24,557 nucleotides of DNA from a virus. Positions 8,341 through 16,115 of this stretch are shown here, in pieces. Position 1 is the stretch's first letter. Each line of letters starts with the position of its first letter. The notes below the pieces were generated by a model. It had not been told where the DNA came from and searched no databases. It saw only the letters and a list, made by a program, of their open reading frames with translations. The stretch spans positions 1-24,557 of IMG/VR virus record IMGVR_UViG_3300021964_000510; one strand, written 5' to 3'. The translations under genes were made by a program, and so were the position numbers.

Positions 8341-9699
8341 TTAAATTTGAATTACTATTTTAATATCTTCTGTCTGGTCAGTCGCACGAGTAATAGCCGC
8401 ACGACTATCTATATACAAGAGTTGACCAGAGAATGCATCTATCTCAGGATTTATGTATGGAGCAAACGAAGCGTTTAGAACACCTGCACCATTACCGTCT
8501 GTTTCTGTAATGTTTTCACCAGAATCAAAGTTTCCAAATCCAGTCACCTCAGTTTGGTGATACCAGATATTAGATGAATCAACCTTATCAATCAATGCTT
8601 GAACACCAGAGGTTGAACCTTCAATAGTGTTATCCGCAGTGAATCCAGATGTCACACTTGACAATTTTAATTGTTTGAGTATAATACCTGTTGATGCAGT
8701 AAAGTCTACTGAACCAGAACTATCTTTTAAGTCTTTCATAAGACCTACTTGACGGAAATCATTACCAACAATAAAGTCAGTATTTTCTGTTCCTGTTGGT
8801 TTTACGTTGAACATAATCGAAGTAGAACGAAGGTCGTCTCTTGGGTCTCCACCTAATCCTAAAGGAGTAGATAGAATTGCTCTTACTGAAGCAGGTTTAG
8901 TTGGTGAACCACCACCTGTTACAGCAACGTCAGCATAGTTGTATCCAGAACCAAGTGTGTAATTACCAGAACTGTCAATCAATTCTACTTTTACTACTTG
9001 ACCACCAGAAATTGTTGCACCTGCTTTTGCTTTTGTTCCATTACCAGTTACAGTAACAGTAGGTGTAGAGGTATAACCTGAACCACCTGAGTCAACTGCA
9101 TAACCGACAATCTGTCCAACAATAGCAGCATTCTGAACTGCAAGTTGTTCTACGTCAGCAGCAGGAGAATCTGAGTCAGTTGCACCTTGCAACTTAATAG
9201 GAAGATAGTTTGCAGAAATATATTTGGTTGCGTCTAAAGCACTGATAGAATATAAGAATTTCCAAATATAACCGTCAGCAGTATCAAACGGAGTACCTGT
9301 AGTATTACCACTTGGTTGTACTGTAGAAACTTGTGCTTGACCAGACGCATTCTTTGATTGTTGGATACACATATAAACTTGGTTGTTGTCATTCATAACA
9401 TAGTATGATTGTGCAGGATAACCTACTTGTGCATCGTCATATGCAGAATAAATTGCACCAGAAGACCAGTTATAACGAGGAACAACAAAAGATAAGTCAA
9501 TAATATTCTTTGCAGATTGTGCTCCAAGACGGAAGTTTCTTTCTTCTCTTGCAGTATTTACTACTGTTGGGGCAATATCAGAATCATTCCAATCTTCGGA
9601 ACGTCCGATTACCGCAAAGTAATTCTCAGCTGAATCAGCAAAATCTGATTGAATACTACTAATAACTTGTTTTTTTAATGGGTTGGTTACTGTTGCCAT
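8341..9699 (-). CDS. gp8: Baseplate wedge protein gp8
   Basis: At 452 residues it resembles T4 gp8 (about 334 residues) at several landmarks in the right order: GRSEDW near residue 32, VVPRYNW near 72, a Tyr-rich strand near 90-112 (QVYMCIQQS), DGYIWKFLYSI near 142, and a C-terminus GQLLYIDSRAAITRATDQTE, matching the T4 gp8 ending with its DQTE motif and final beta-strand. T4 gp8 dimers sit at the outer edge of the wedge and bind gp7 and gp10. The roughly 120 extra residues are mainly between 185 and 420, where Gly/Thr-rich strands (TPTVTVTGNGTKAKAG, DNTIEGSTSGVQALI) suggest an inserted beta domain. The start has AGGA about 8 bases upstream. It lies between the fibre-like gene and the giant baseplate gene, with short gaps. 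Confidence 0.9.
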   Translation of the reverse strand: MATVTNPLKKQVISSIQSDFADSAENYFAVIGRSEDWNDSDIAPTVVNTAREERNFRLGAQSAKNIIDLSFVVPRYNWSSGAIYSAYDDAQVGYPAQSYYVMNDNNQVYMCIQQSKNASGQAQVSTVQPSGNTTGTPFDTADGYIWKFLYSISALDATKYISANYLPIKLQGATDSDSPAADVEQLAVQNAAIVGQIVGYAVDSGGSGYTSTPTVTVTGNGTKAKAGATISGGQVVKVELIDSSGNYTLGSGYNYADVAVTGGGSPTKPASVRAILSTPLGLGGDPRDDLRSTSIMFNVKPTGTENTDFIVGNDFRQVGLMKDLKDSSGSVDFTASTGIILKQLKLSSVTSGFTADNTIEGSTSGVQALIDKVDSSNIWYHQTEVTGFGNFDSGENITETDGNGAGVLNASFAPYINPEIDAFSGQLLYIDSRAAITRATDQTEDIKIVIQI

Positions 9700-9704
9700 C
9701 TCAA

Positions 9705-10736
9705 TTATCCTGTTGTTGTGCCGTTATTTGACACGAAAAACCATTTACTCTTTGTGTCATTCCATACTAATTGACATCCATCACCTTCGTCAAAACTTAC
9801 GAATCCTGCACCAGAGTCTACGTTAAATATGTTTGATGTTCCACCTTGAGGAGTAAGTCTTACTTCACCTGCTCCTACGTTTACAAAGTGTTTTGTTTCA
9901 CCCTGAATAGTTCCGTCATCAATAGTTGGTGATATTAAACTACCAGAGTTAAATACTGTTAATGGTTCTGTTAAGTCTACCGCAGAAGATGTTGCAACGT
10001 CTGTTCCTTTTTCAAGAACAAGTTTGTTTACAATCTCAACACCACCTGTACCTTTTGCACCTAGTTTAAGACTAATGTTAGTATCAGCACCGTCAACGTC
10101 TATGGTAGGGCCGTTACCAGTTGCAGAGTTAGTAATAGTTGCAAAGTTGACTGCACTAGAGACATTCTTTAATTGAAGATATTCGTCTCCTGAGCTATCA
10201 AAGATTTTAGAACTACCACTAAAACCACCAAAGGTAGGATTAGTTACGGTTAGACCATTAATTGTTTTGTTATTAAGTGTTTGTGTATGATTCGCAAATA
10301 CAAATGTATCATTACTTGATAGTAGAGGAAGTGTGATATTACGATTTGCACTTAGATTACTAACCACCACATTATAACTATGACTTGAATCTGTATCTTT
10401 AATAGACGGAGTTGTTAGACTAGGACTTAGAATAGTTTTGTTTGTAAGTGTCTGTTGACACGAATCAAGAATAAGTGTTCCACCATCATTAGGAACATAT
10501 ACAATACGGTCAGCAGTAGGTTCTACTGCACAAAGAGTTGTTTCAAAATCATCTTCTGCTTGACCTTCAAAGACCACACCATCTTGAGTCAGAGTAACAC
10601 TTGTAGTTGCAGAGTCACCACCAATAGACAAATAGAGTTCTTGAAAGTTCTCATTTATCTTTTGGGCAGCAGTACGTAGGGTATCCCCTGTACCATCGTT
10701 TGCGGTAGTACCTCTGTTTAATGTTTGTCTTGCCAT
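9705..10736 (-). CDS. Fibre-like virion protein with GTGDTLRTAAQKINENF N-terminal motif
   Basis: The 343-residue protein opens with LNRGTTANDGTGDTLRTAAQ followed by KINENFQELYLSIGG, an attachment-type N-terminal segment common to many marine T4-like phage structural proteins. The middle carries recurring QTLTNKTI / QTLNNKTI turns (near residues 94 and 151) joined by Ser/Thr/Asn-rich strands, typical of trimeric fibre shafts. The C-terminus (CQLVWNDTKSKWFFVSNNG) looks like a small beta tip domain. The gene is preceded by a 41-base gap holding a clear late-promoter box, so it can be transcribed apart from gp6 and the gp7 candidate. Its location between the gp7 candidate and gp8 suggests a baseplate-attached fibre, perhaps doing the job of T4 gp9 to gp12. 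No T4 homologue is recognisable. Confidence 0.8.
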   Translation of the reverse strand: MARQTLNRGTTANDGTGDTLRTAAQKINENFQELYLSIGGDSATTSVTLTQDGVVFEGQAEDDFETTLCAVEPTADRIVYVPNDGGTLILDSCQQTLTNKTILSPSLTTPSIKDTDSSHSYNVVVSNLSANRNITLPLLSSNDTFVFANHTQTLNNKTINGLTVTNPTFGGFSGSSKIFDSSGDEYLQLKNVSSAVNFATITNSATGNGPTIDVDGADTNISLKLGAKGTGGVEIVNKLVLEKGTDVATSSAVDLTEPLTVFNSGSLISPTIDDGTIQGETKHFVNVGAGEVRLTPQGGTSNIFNVDSGAGFVSFDEGDGCQLVWNDTKSKWFFVSNNGTTTG

Positions 10737-10759
10737 AGTTTAAATCCGTCTGTTTTATC

Positions 10760-10767
10760 TATTTATA
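10760..10767 (-). promoter_or_regulatory. Late-promoter box TATAAATA upstream of the fibre-like gene
   Basis: The minus strand reads TATAAATA in the 41-base gap between the gp7 candidate and the fibre-like gene. It ends 23 bases before the ATG at 10736, giving an expected leader of about 18 bases. It is the only sizeable gap in the wedge cassette, which supports function. Confidence 0.8.
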
Positions 10768-10777
10768 ATAGTTTTTA

Positions 10778-11779
10778 CTAAAGTGTAAAACTTTTTATAT
10801 ACTGGTCTGAGTCAGCACTATACCAGATATGTTTATCTTGGTCAATGGTTTCAAATCTAAAGTCATTAGATAAGTCCATACCGTTTGTTTCAAATTCGTC
10901 CGAATCATCAAAGGTTGGTGAAGTAGCAACTTGTGCTTCACGTAATGATGAATACTGATTCTCAATTGTTTGTATATCACCAACAGATAATCCTCTGATA
11001 TCTGCAAGTTCTGGGTTAATTCTACTTAATACACCGTCTGAATCACTATATAGGTCATCCACAAGAGCAGTAACGTCTAGTGTTGCTAGACTACCAAAAC
11101 TTGCGTTGTTCTCTACCACAAAAGGTGGTGGGTCAGCAGGAATAACTGTAGGTGCAGTTAGGGTATCAGTAACGTCTGATACAATCTGCACTTCACTACC
11201 AATAAACATACCAGCAGGGTGAGTGAATAGTTTATAAGGTTCTTTCCACTCATTAAATGCAAGTTCTGACTTGACAAGGATAGCAAATGTCTGGTATAAT
11301 CTATTATCAGTAATAAACTTTTGTGAGTTAAATCCAATCTGAGAATCTGCCTCTCCAACTTTAAATACATTTTCTTTGGTATAGATTACGTCTGGGTCTA
11401 TACCAAAAAAAGTTCTGAAGAACTGTTGAATAGAATACTTTGTTCCCTTAGAACGATATAAAGTATTTGAATATTTTGCGGCTGCTCTTTTATCAGCAAA
11501 CCCTTCAAAATAAGATTGACCTAATAGAAGTTCGTCTTCAATATATGATAATAGGTCAATATCAGTTTGAGTGATATCACGATTATAGAACAAGTCATTA
11601 ACTAGACGAGAGGGAGAATCCTCATCGTCTTCAAAGTGATAATATTCATCTAACAGAGTTATAAGTTTAGGATACTCGGTCTTAAAGAATTCTGGTAGAA
11701 CTTCTTCAATATAATACTTAGGAAAGGCAACGTCTCTCCTATTTAAATCCGTTAATGTATCATCACTTTTGTGTGCCAT
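10778..11779 (-). CDS. Candidate baseplate wedge gp7 / TriB-like core protein (short)
   Basis: The 333-residue protein follows gp6 directly, its ATG overlapping the gp6 stop as TAATG. The N-terminal half is helical and acidic (VLPEFFKTEYPKLITLLDEY, then a cluster of D/E), followed by YSNTLYRSKGTKYSIQQFFR and TFFGIDPDVIY, and a beta-containing region. In T4 the gene after gp6 is gp7 (about 1032 residues), whose core forms a triplex with two gp6 chains. In P2-type and pyocin baseplates the equivalent second protein is much shorter and also follows the gp6 equivalent. Position, size and fold-like pattern make this a candidate for the minimal gp7/TriB subunit. That is inference: I see no residue-level match to T4 gp7. 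It could instead be a lineage-specific wedge accessory. The existence of the gene is certain. Confidence 0.8.
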   Translation of the reverse strand: MAHKSDDTLTDLNRRDVAFPKYYIEEVLPEFFKTEYPKLITLLDEYYHFEDDEDSPSRLVNDLFYNRDITQTDIDLLSYIEDELLLGQSYFEGFADKRAAAKYSNTLYRSKGTKYSIQQFFRTFFGIDPDVIYTKENVFKVGEADSQIGFNSQKFITDNRLYQTFAILVKSELAFNEWKEPYKLFTHPAGMFIGSEVQIVSDVTDTLTAPTVIPADPPPFVVENNASFGSLATLDVTALVDDLYSDSDGVLSRINPELADIRGLSVGDIQTIENQYSSLREAQVATSPTFDDSDEFETNGMDLSNDFRFETIDQDKHIWYSADSDQYIKSFTL

Positions 11780-13605
11780 TAGTTAGTGACTCCAGTATCA
11801 ACTTCAACGATACGACTAAATGAATTTGATTTATCGTGTTCTAATACATCATTCCTAAATGGAGTGACTGCACTCTCGTTAGCAGGTTTAGCACTTACCT
11901 TAATAAATGTCTCTGCACCAACAAAGTTATCTATTTGTAATCCAACAATACTAACAGTATCCCCTGTATAACTACCTACATTATCAACAATAACTTCACG
12001 GTCATCTTGGTTGAATACTTCTAGTTTGTTGGTCTTGAGTTTGTTTCTAAGAATACAAGTTTTGTTCTTATAGGTAAACGCAGAAGAAGTAATGACATAG
12101 TTTACATCATCTGTATCTGCGATTGCAGTTGCATATCTCAATGTATGGTCTTGAATTGCAGTAAGTGTTGGAGTAAACCTTCTTTGAATCTTGATATTAG
12201 AACGAGAAGATAGAATCGCAGGACTTACATTGTCAACTAGAGTTAACAGATTAGAACGTCTGAATGATTGATTAAACTTACCTGTATTATTATTAAAATA
12301 AGTATCAATAGTATTGGTCACATTGTCTTGAATTGTATTTCTAGACAAAGTAGTCAGATTAGGATTAAATTGGAAAAATGTTTGTGTTTCTACAAAAGTT
12401 TTAATTGGGTCTTCAAACTCAACATTAAAAGAAGCAACAGATAATTGTTTTGCAAGGTCAACAATAGAATTCTTTGTTGTTGCTACGGTTGTTGCGTCTA
12501 CATCTGAATTGAATAGAATAGACAGATACACTGTTCCAAACTTAGGATTCAATGCTTCCTCTCCACCAAAAGACTGAATATCTTTAATAAGTGTAGAGAA
12601 GTTTCTTAATACTAGAGTAGAATAGTCCACCGCAGTTACCATTCTGTTTTGTGAGGCATATTGGAATGGTGCAACTTTACGAACTGATTCGATAGATTCT
12701 TTTTCACCACCACCCACAGAATTAGATACTGTAGTCACTGATACAGAATATCCAGAACCAGCGACTTGAATCTGGTTTTGTGGTTCAAATGTTTTTGCGG
12801 TATCAGAAGCAGAACCAGAAGCAGCAAGATAAGTCACGGTGACTTTACTACCTGCCGCAGGTGCTTTACCTAAAGTTGTTCCGTTACCAAATGATAATTC
12901 AAAGAAACCGTTTGGTGATTCTTTTAGAATATATAATGTTGATGCAGAACTAATTGTTGTTGCTTTTAAAATACTTGTGTATGTTGCAAAGATTGAAGAC
13001 GATGCACTTTCATATACACGAACAACTGCGGTGTCAATATCAATTGAAGTATCAGGAATAATATAAACTGCGTTATCTTCCTTTCTATTTACAAGGAATG
13101 TTTTTACTCTTTCTACACCTTCATATACTTTTATATTATCAGAACCAGAAGCGTCCTTAAATATATACAGACCTTCACCATTATCACTTGCACTTAGATT
13201 CTCTTGTGTTTGGAAAACATATTCAGTAGAATCAACCGTTGAATTAAATTTAAATCCACTACTTAATTGTAAGTTCGCAGGTCTACCAGATACACCAGAT
13301 AAATTAACAGACATTTTAATAATTGCCTGAGAAGATGTTTTGGAATCTGGAATATATCCGATACCTTCGGCAAGAGAGATAATAGAACTACGTAATTGTG
13401 CAGTTCCAAGAAATGATTCATTCAGAGCAAAGTTTGCGGTAAGTCCATTGTAATGGGTATTATATGCAAGAACATCTAGAATATTAGATAGACCAGACGC
13501 TTCAAAATTATAATCTGCAAACTCTTTTTTCTCTGCAAGAAAAGTTTTTAAATTGTTTTTGATTGCATCAAAATCTAATGAGGTTGATTTAATTGTTGTT
13601 GCCAT
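11779..13605 (-). CDS. gp6: Baseplate wedge protein gp6
   Basis: The 608-residue protein matches T4 gp6 (about 660 residues) over its N-terminal region: EFADYNFEASGLSNILDVLA, YNTHYN, NESFLGTAQLRSS and GYIPDSKTSSQA correspond in order to EFLDYDFEGSRLNVLCDLLA, YNT, ESFMRTANLRSS and GYLPTSKSAAQT of T4. gp6 dimers form the continuous inner ring of the baseplate and contact gp25, gp53 and gp7; the family extends to P2 gpJ and type VI TssF-like proteins. The middle (about 130-300) is beta-rich, and residues about 300-480 contain the helical VRKVAPFQYASQNRMVTAVD segment typical of the J-like core. It lies one base after gp25 and couples by TAATG to the gp7 candidate. High confidence. Confidence 0.95.
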   Translation of the reverse strand: MATTIKSTSLDFDAIKNNLKTFLAEKKEFADYNFEASGLSNILDVLAYNTHYNGLTANFALNESFLGTAQLRSSIISLAEGIGYIPDSKTSSQAIIKMSVNLSGVSGRPANLQLSSGFKFNSTVDSTEYVFQTQENLSASDNGEGLYIFKDASGSDNIKVYEGVERVKTFLVNRKEDNAVYIIPDTSIDIDTAVVRVYESASSSIFATYTSILKATTISSASTLYILKESPNGFFELSFGNGTTLGKAPAAGSKVTVTYLAASGSASDTAKTFEPQNQIQVAGSGYSVSVTTVSNSVGGGEKESIESVRKVAPFQYASQNRMVTAVDYSTLVLRNFSTLIKDIQSFGGEEALNPKFGTVYLSILFNSDVDATTVATTKNSIVDLAKQLSVASFNVEFEDPIKTFVETQTFFQFNPNLTTLSRNTIQDNVTNTIDTYFNNNTGKFNQSFRRSNLLTLVDNVSPAILSSRSNIKIQRRFTPTLTAIQDHTLRYATAIADTDDVNYVITSSAFTYKNKTCILRNKLKTNKLEVFNQDDREVIVDNVGSYTGDTVSIVGLQIDNFVGAETFIKVSAKPANESAVTPFRNDVLEHDKSNSFSRIVEVDTGVTN

Positions 13606-13606
13606 T

Positions 13607-14056
13607 TTATCTTAACCTTGCTAATGTAGTTGAGAATTCTACTTCTTCTTCTGTATTTACTACTTTAAATTTAATAGTTACTTCTAAACTATGAGAATCT
13701 GGTTGTATGATTACTCCAACATTCAAGACCTTTGCTCTAGGTTCATACACTTGAATATTGTTTATAATATTTCTTTTTAAGACAGAAGATTTACCACGGT
13801 CTGCCAATTCAAATAATTGTGACCTAATATTGCCACCAAAATTAGGACGAAAAGGTTTCTCTAGTAAATTTGTCATAACCAGAGTCTTAACCGCTTGTTT
13901 GACCGCAGCTGCGTCAGTCTTCTTGTAGAGTTCTCCACTAGAAGGTTTAACCTTAAACGCTAGGTCTATATCGGTATACTGTCTCTCTCTTGTGGTCGCT
14001 ATGGACGCAGTTTGGAGATTAGTATCTTCTTGTGCAAATGCTCTTCTTAATGCCAT
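13607..14056 (-). CDS. gp25: Baseplate wedge protein gp25
   Basis: At 149 residues, close to T4 gp25 (132), it carries the family hallmarks: Asp-Leu-Ala-Phe near residue 31, a central helix VKQAVKTLVMTNLLEKPFRP, the conserved FGGNIRSQLFEL stretch, and the EPR motif at residues 105-107 (VYEPRAKV) followed by two beta strands. gp25 joins the gp6 ring to the sheath end and primes sheath polymerisation; TssE of type VI secretion belongs to the same family, and EPR is its most conserved motif. Although historically called lysozyme-like, it has no catalytic residues of that kind. A late-promoter box TATAAATA ends exactly 5 bases before the ATG. gp6 follows after one base. Confidence 0.96.
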   Translation of the reverse strand: MALRRAFAQEDTNLQTASIATTRERQYTDIDLAFKVKPSSGELYKKTDAAAVKQAVKTLVMTNLLEKPFRPNFGGNIRSQLFELADRGKSSVLKRNIINNIQVYEPRAKVLNVGVIIQPDSHSLEVTIKFKVVNTEEEVEFSTTLARLR

Positions 14057-14061
14057 AACTC

Positions 14062-14069
14062 TATTTATA
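14062..14069 (-). promoter_or_regulatory. Late-promoter box TATAAATA immediately before gp25
   Basis: In the 20-base gap upstream of gp25 the minus strand reads TATAAATA-GAGTT-ATG. If the box spans -13 to -6 as in T4, transcription would begin at the A of the ATG. An AAGG sequence lies upstream of the box, so it could act as a ribosome site only on read-through mRNA. Confidence 0.75.
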
Positions 14070-14076
14070 ACCTTTT

Positions 14077-14670
14077 TTAGTCGCTTTCTTTAATTTCTAC
14101 CAATTCCTTTGCACTCATTAAGGAATTATTAAACCAAGTCTCTACATTTTTACTAAAGTTCATATCAAAGGTTGCAGGTGCGTTCTTAAACTCTAATCCT
14201 ATTTGTCCAGTAACACTCTTGTCTACATTAAAAGTATCATAATCCAGATACAAAGTTTCAAAGTTAATATAGTCTTTCCAGTATTCTGCGACATCAAACG
14301 TTCTTTCTAAATCAATCTTACCTTCTCTATCTACAACTTGATAGAATACTAAACGACCATCACTCTTTGCTTCCATAAGGTTATTACCTTTGTCAACGTC
14401 TTTTAGGTCATAGATACCTTCAGATACAATCAATCGGATATCATTAAAGTTTTCGGTATTACCATTAATGATTCGCATTGCTTCTGCTTGAAGATATAGA
14501 TTACGAGCAATCTGTTTTCTTTTATCATTACTGGTTACGTGATTGAATGATGTTCTATCACCATATGCACCCAGAAACTTTGCAATAGTTACGCCTGGGG
14601 CAAGTTTGGTTGCAGAGTTAATCTCACTCTGGAATTCTGGATTATATACTGGGTCAACTAATATTATCAC
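14077..14670 (-). CDS. Unassigned protein between spike and gp25 (GTG start)
   Basis: A 197-residue protein I do not recognise. It starts with GTG at 14670, overlapping the TGA stop of the spike gene by four bases (GTGA), which fixes the start; the next Met is about 70 residues in. The sequence is mixed alpha/beta and acidic, with a helical QIARNLYLQAEAMRIINGN region, then IRLIVSEGIYDL, a central GRLVFYQVVDREGKIDLERT, and aromatic-rich AEYWKDYINFETLYLDYD. There are no cysteines, no signal peptide and no enzyme motif. T4 puts the PAAR-like tip gp5.4 near this position, but this protein is too long and lacks a PAAR pattern. Its coupling to the spike gene suggests a spike partner, chaperone or hub accessory protein. 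That role is inference from position only. Confidence 0.8.
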   Translation of the reverse strand: MIILVDPVYNPEFQSEINSATKLAPGVTIAKFLGAYGDRTSFNHVTSNDKRKQIARNLYLQAEAMRIINGNTENFNDIRLIVSEGIYDLKDVDKGNNLMEAKSDGRLVFYQVVDREGKIDLERTFDVAEYWKDYINFETLYLDYDTFNVDKSVTGQIGLEFKNAPATFDMNFSKNVETWFNNSLMSAKELVEIKESD

Positions 14671-16115
14671 GGTGTAAACCTCTTACCTCTATTCTCAATC
14701 GCATTACCAATCGGTTCAAATCCAAATCTAGATGACGGAGATTTCTTTGCAGTCCTACCGATTGCAGGAGGTGTTTTTGTTTTATAATCTGGATTTAGTC
14801 TTTCTTCAGAAACAAGAATACTACCAACTGCATCACGAGAACTTGAATTACGGAATGCAGAACGAATCTCTTGGGTTGTTGGAATCTTATCAAATACGTC
14901 TTTATAATCATCGGTCAATATGATTCTACTCTTTAGAGTATCCCCTGCATCAACCACAACATTCTTAATTGCATATGAACCAGCTGTTGTATGCGAAACT
15001 ACAATGAGTGGTGTGATTGGGTCTTCACCAGTAATTGTTGCTTGTTCTTTGGTCGCTGCCGTATGTGTATCACCTACTGTACTTCCAGAAGTAAGTGCTT
15101 CTCCATATGACTGAGAATGTGTGAGGTCAGATACTTCGGCAAACCCTGCTACGTTTGCATTATAGGAACGAAGTGCTTCGTCCGCAATACCTTTAAATGT
15201 TCCGTGGAAGATTGCACCAGAAGATTCTGCGACTGCACCTAATCCACCTTGGAATACATTACCAGTAAAGTCAACCTTCTTACCACCGATTGCACCTTTC
15301 TGTCCTAATACTGATACATACTTTGCACCAGAGATATTGGTATTCTTTGAAGATACTGCAAAGGATTCCTTTCCAGACATAAAGATATTACCTTCAGACG
15401 CAAGTTCAACATTACCTTCAATATAATTAGTTTGATTCTTTTTAACAAATAGGTTATAATCTTTTAGACCAATCTCACTATAAGTTCCGACAGTCTTAGT
15501 TGTTCTACTTCCCTTGGTTGTATATAATGAACTACCTGTAACAGTAGTCTTATGATTGTGTTCAATCGCTTCTACTTTATTACCTGCAACGTTAAGATTC
15601 ATATTACCACCAACGTCAACATTGTAATCACCTGTTACTTTAAGATTAAGATTACCATTATAAACTAGATTACCGTGACCTTCAACAATAACTGTTTGGT
15701 CTCCTCCAGTTACTTCTACTTTATTATTGACCGCAGAAATAACAACAGAACCGTCTGCTCGCATTTCCACACCTGCACCTTTTCGGTGTTTGATAAGAAC
15801 ACGTTCACCGCCTGGCGTATCGTCATATTCTACAACGTGACCAGATATAGTTTCTTGTACTTGATTGAATGGATATTCAGAAGGTCTTTGTTGTTCAATA
15901 TTAAGAGATACACCAAAGTCACCACCCCCAACATAGAGGTCATTAGTCTTTAGTCCACGAGCAGATTTATTGATTGAAGAACCAAAGTTATATTCTCTCT
16001 TTGGGTATTCTCCTGTAGGGTCTTGCATTCCATCATAAGTTACGCCCAGAGTTTCTTCATTACCCTCACCGAGTTTGGCAACTCTTAAATCAAAATTGTC
16101 TTTTTTAGTTGTCAA
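14667..16115 (-). CDS. Central spike protein, gp5 C-terminal beta-helix equivalent (TTG start)
   Basis: The 482-residue protein resembles the C-terminal spike of T4 gp5. Residues 31-38 (QDPTGEYP) match the linker SDPTGQYP that follows the OB domain in T4 gp5. Residues 91-130 hold GHVVEYDDTPGGERVLIKHR and VEMRADGSVVIS, the entry typical of VgrG/gp5 spikes. Residues about 130-290 are short beta-helix strands with Gly-Asn/Gly-Asp turns (GNLNLKV, GDYNVDV, GNMNLNV). The last ~190 residues are less regular and end basic. The start is TTG at 16115: AGCGGAG lies 7 bases upstream, while the first ATG (codon 30) has no ribosome site and would cut into the DPTG region. The gene overlaps the amidase gene by 11 bases. 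The trimeric needle probably sits below the gp27-like hub and pierces the outer membrane. Confidence 0.88.
   Translation of the reverse strand: MTTKKDNFDLRVAKLGEGNEETLGVTYDGMQDPTGEYPKREYNFGSSINKSARGLKTNDLYVGGGDFGVSLNIEQQRPSEYPFNQVQETISGHVVEYDDTPGGERVLIKHRKGAGVEMRADGSVVISAVNNKVEVTGGDQTVIVEGHGNLVYNGNLNLKVTGDYNVDVGGNMNLNVAGNKVEAIEHNHKTTVTGSSLYTTKGSRTTKTVGTYSEIGLKDYNLFVKKNQTNYIEGNVELASEGNIFMSGKESFAVSSKNTNISGAKYVSVLGQKGAIGGKKVDFTGNVFQGGLGAVAESSGAIFHGTFKGIADEALRSYNANVAGFAEVSDLTHSQSYGEALTSGSTVGDTHTAATKEQATITGEDPITPLIVVSHTTAGSYAIKNVVVDAGDTLKSRIILTDDYKDVFDKIPTTQEIRSAFRNSSSRDAVGSILVSEERLNPDYKTKTPPAIGRTAKKSPSSRFGFEPIGNAIENRGKRFTP

Noticed and set aside
13607-14056. gp25 as an active lysozyme, as the old family name implies
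   Set aside because: The sequence has the EPR structural motif of gp25/TssE and none of the catalytic residues of a lysozyme.
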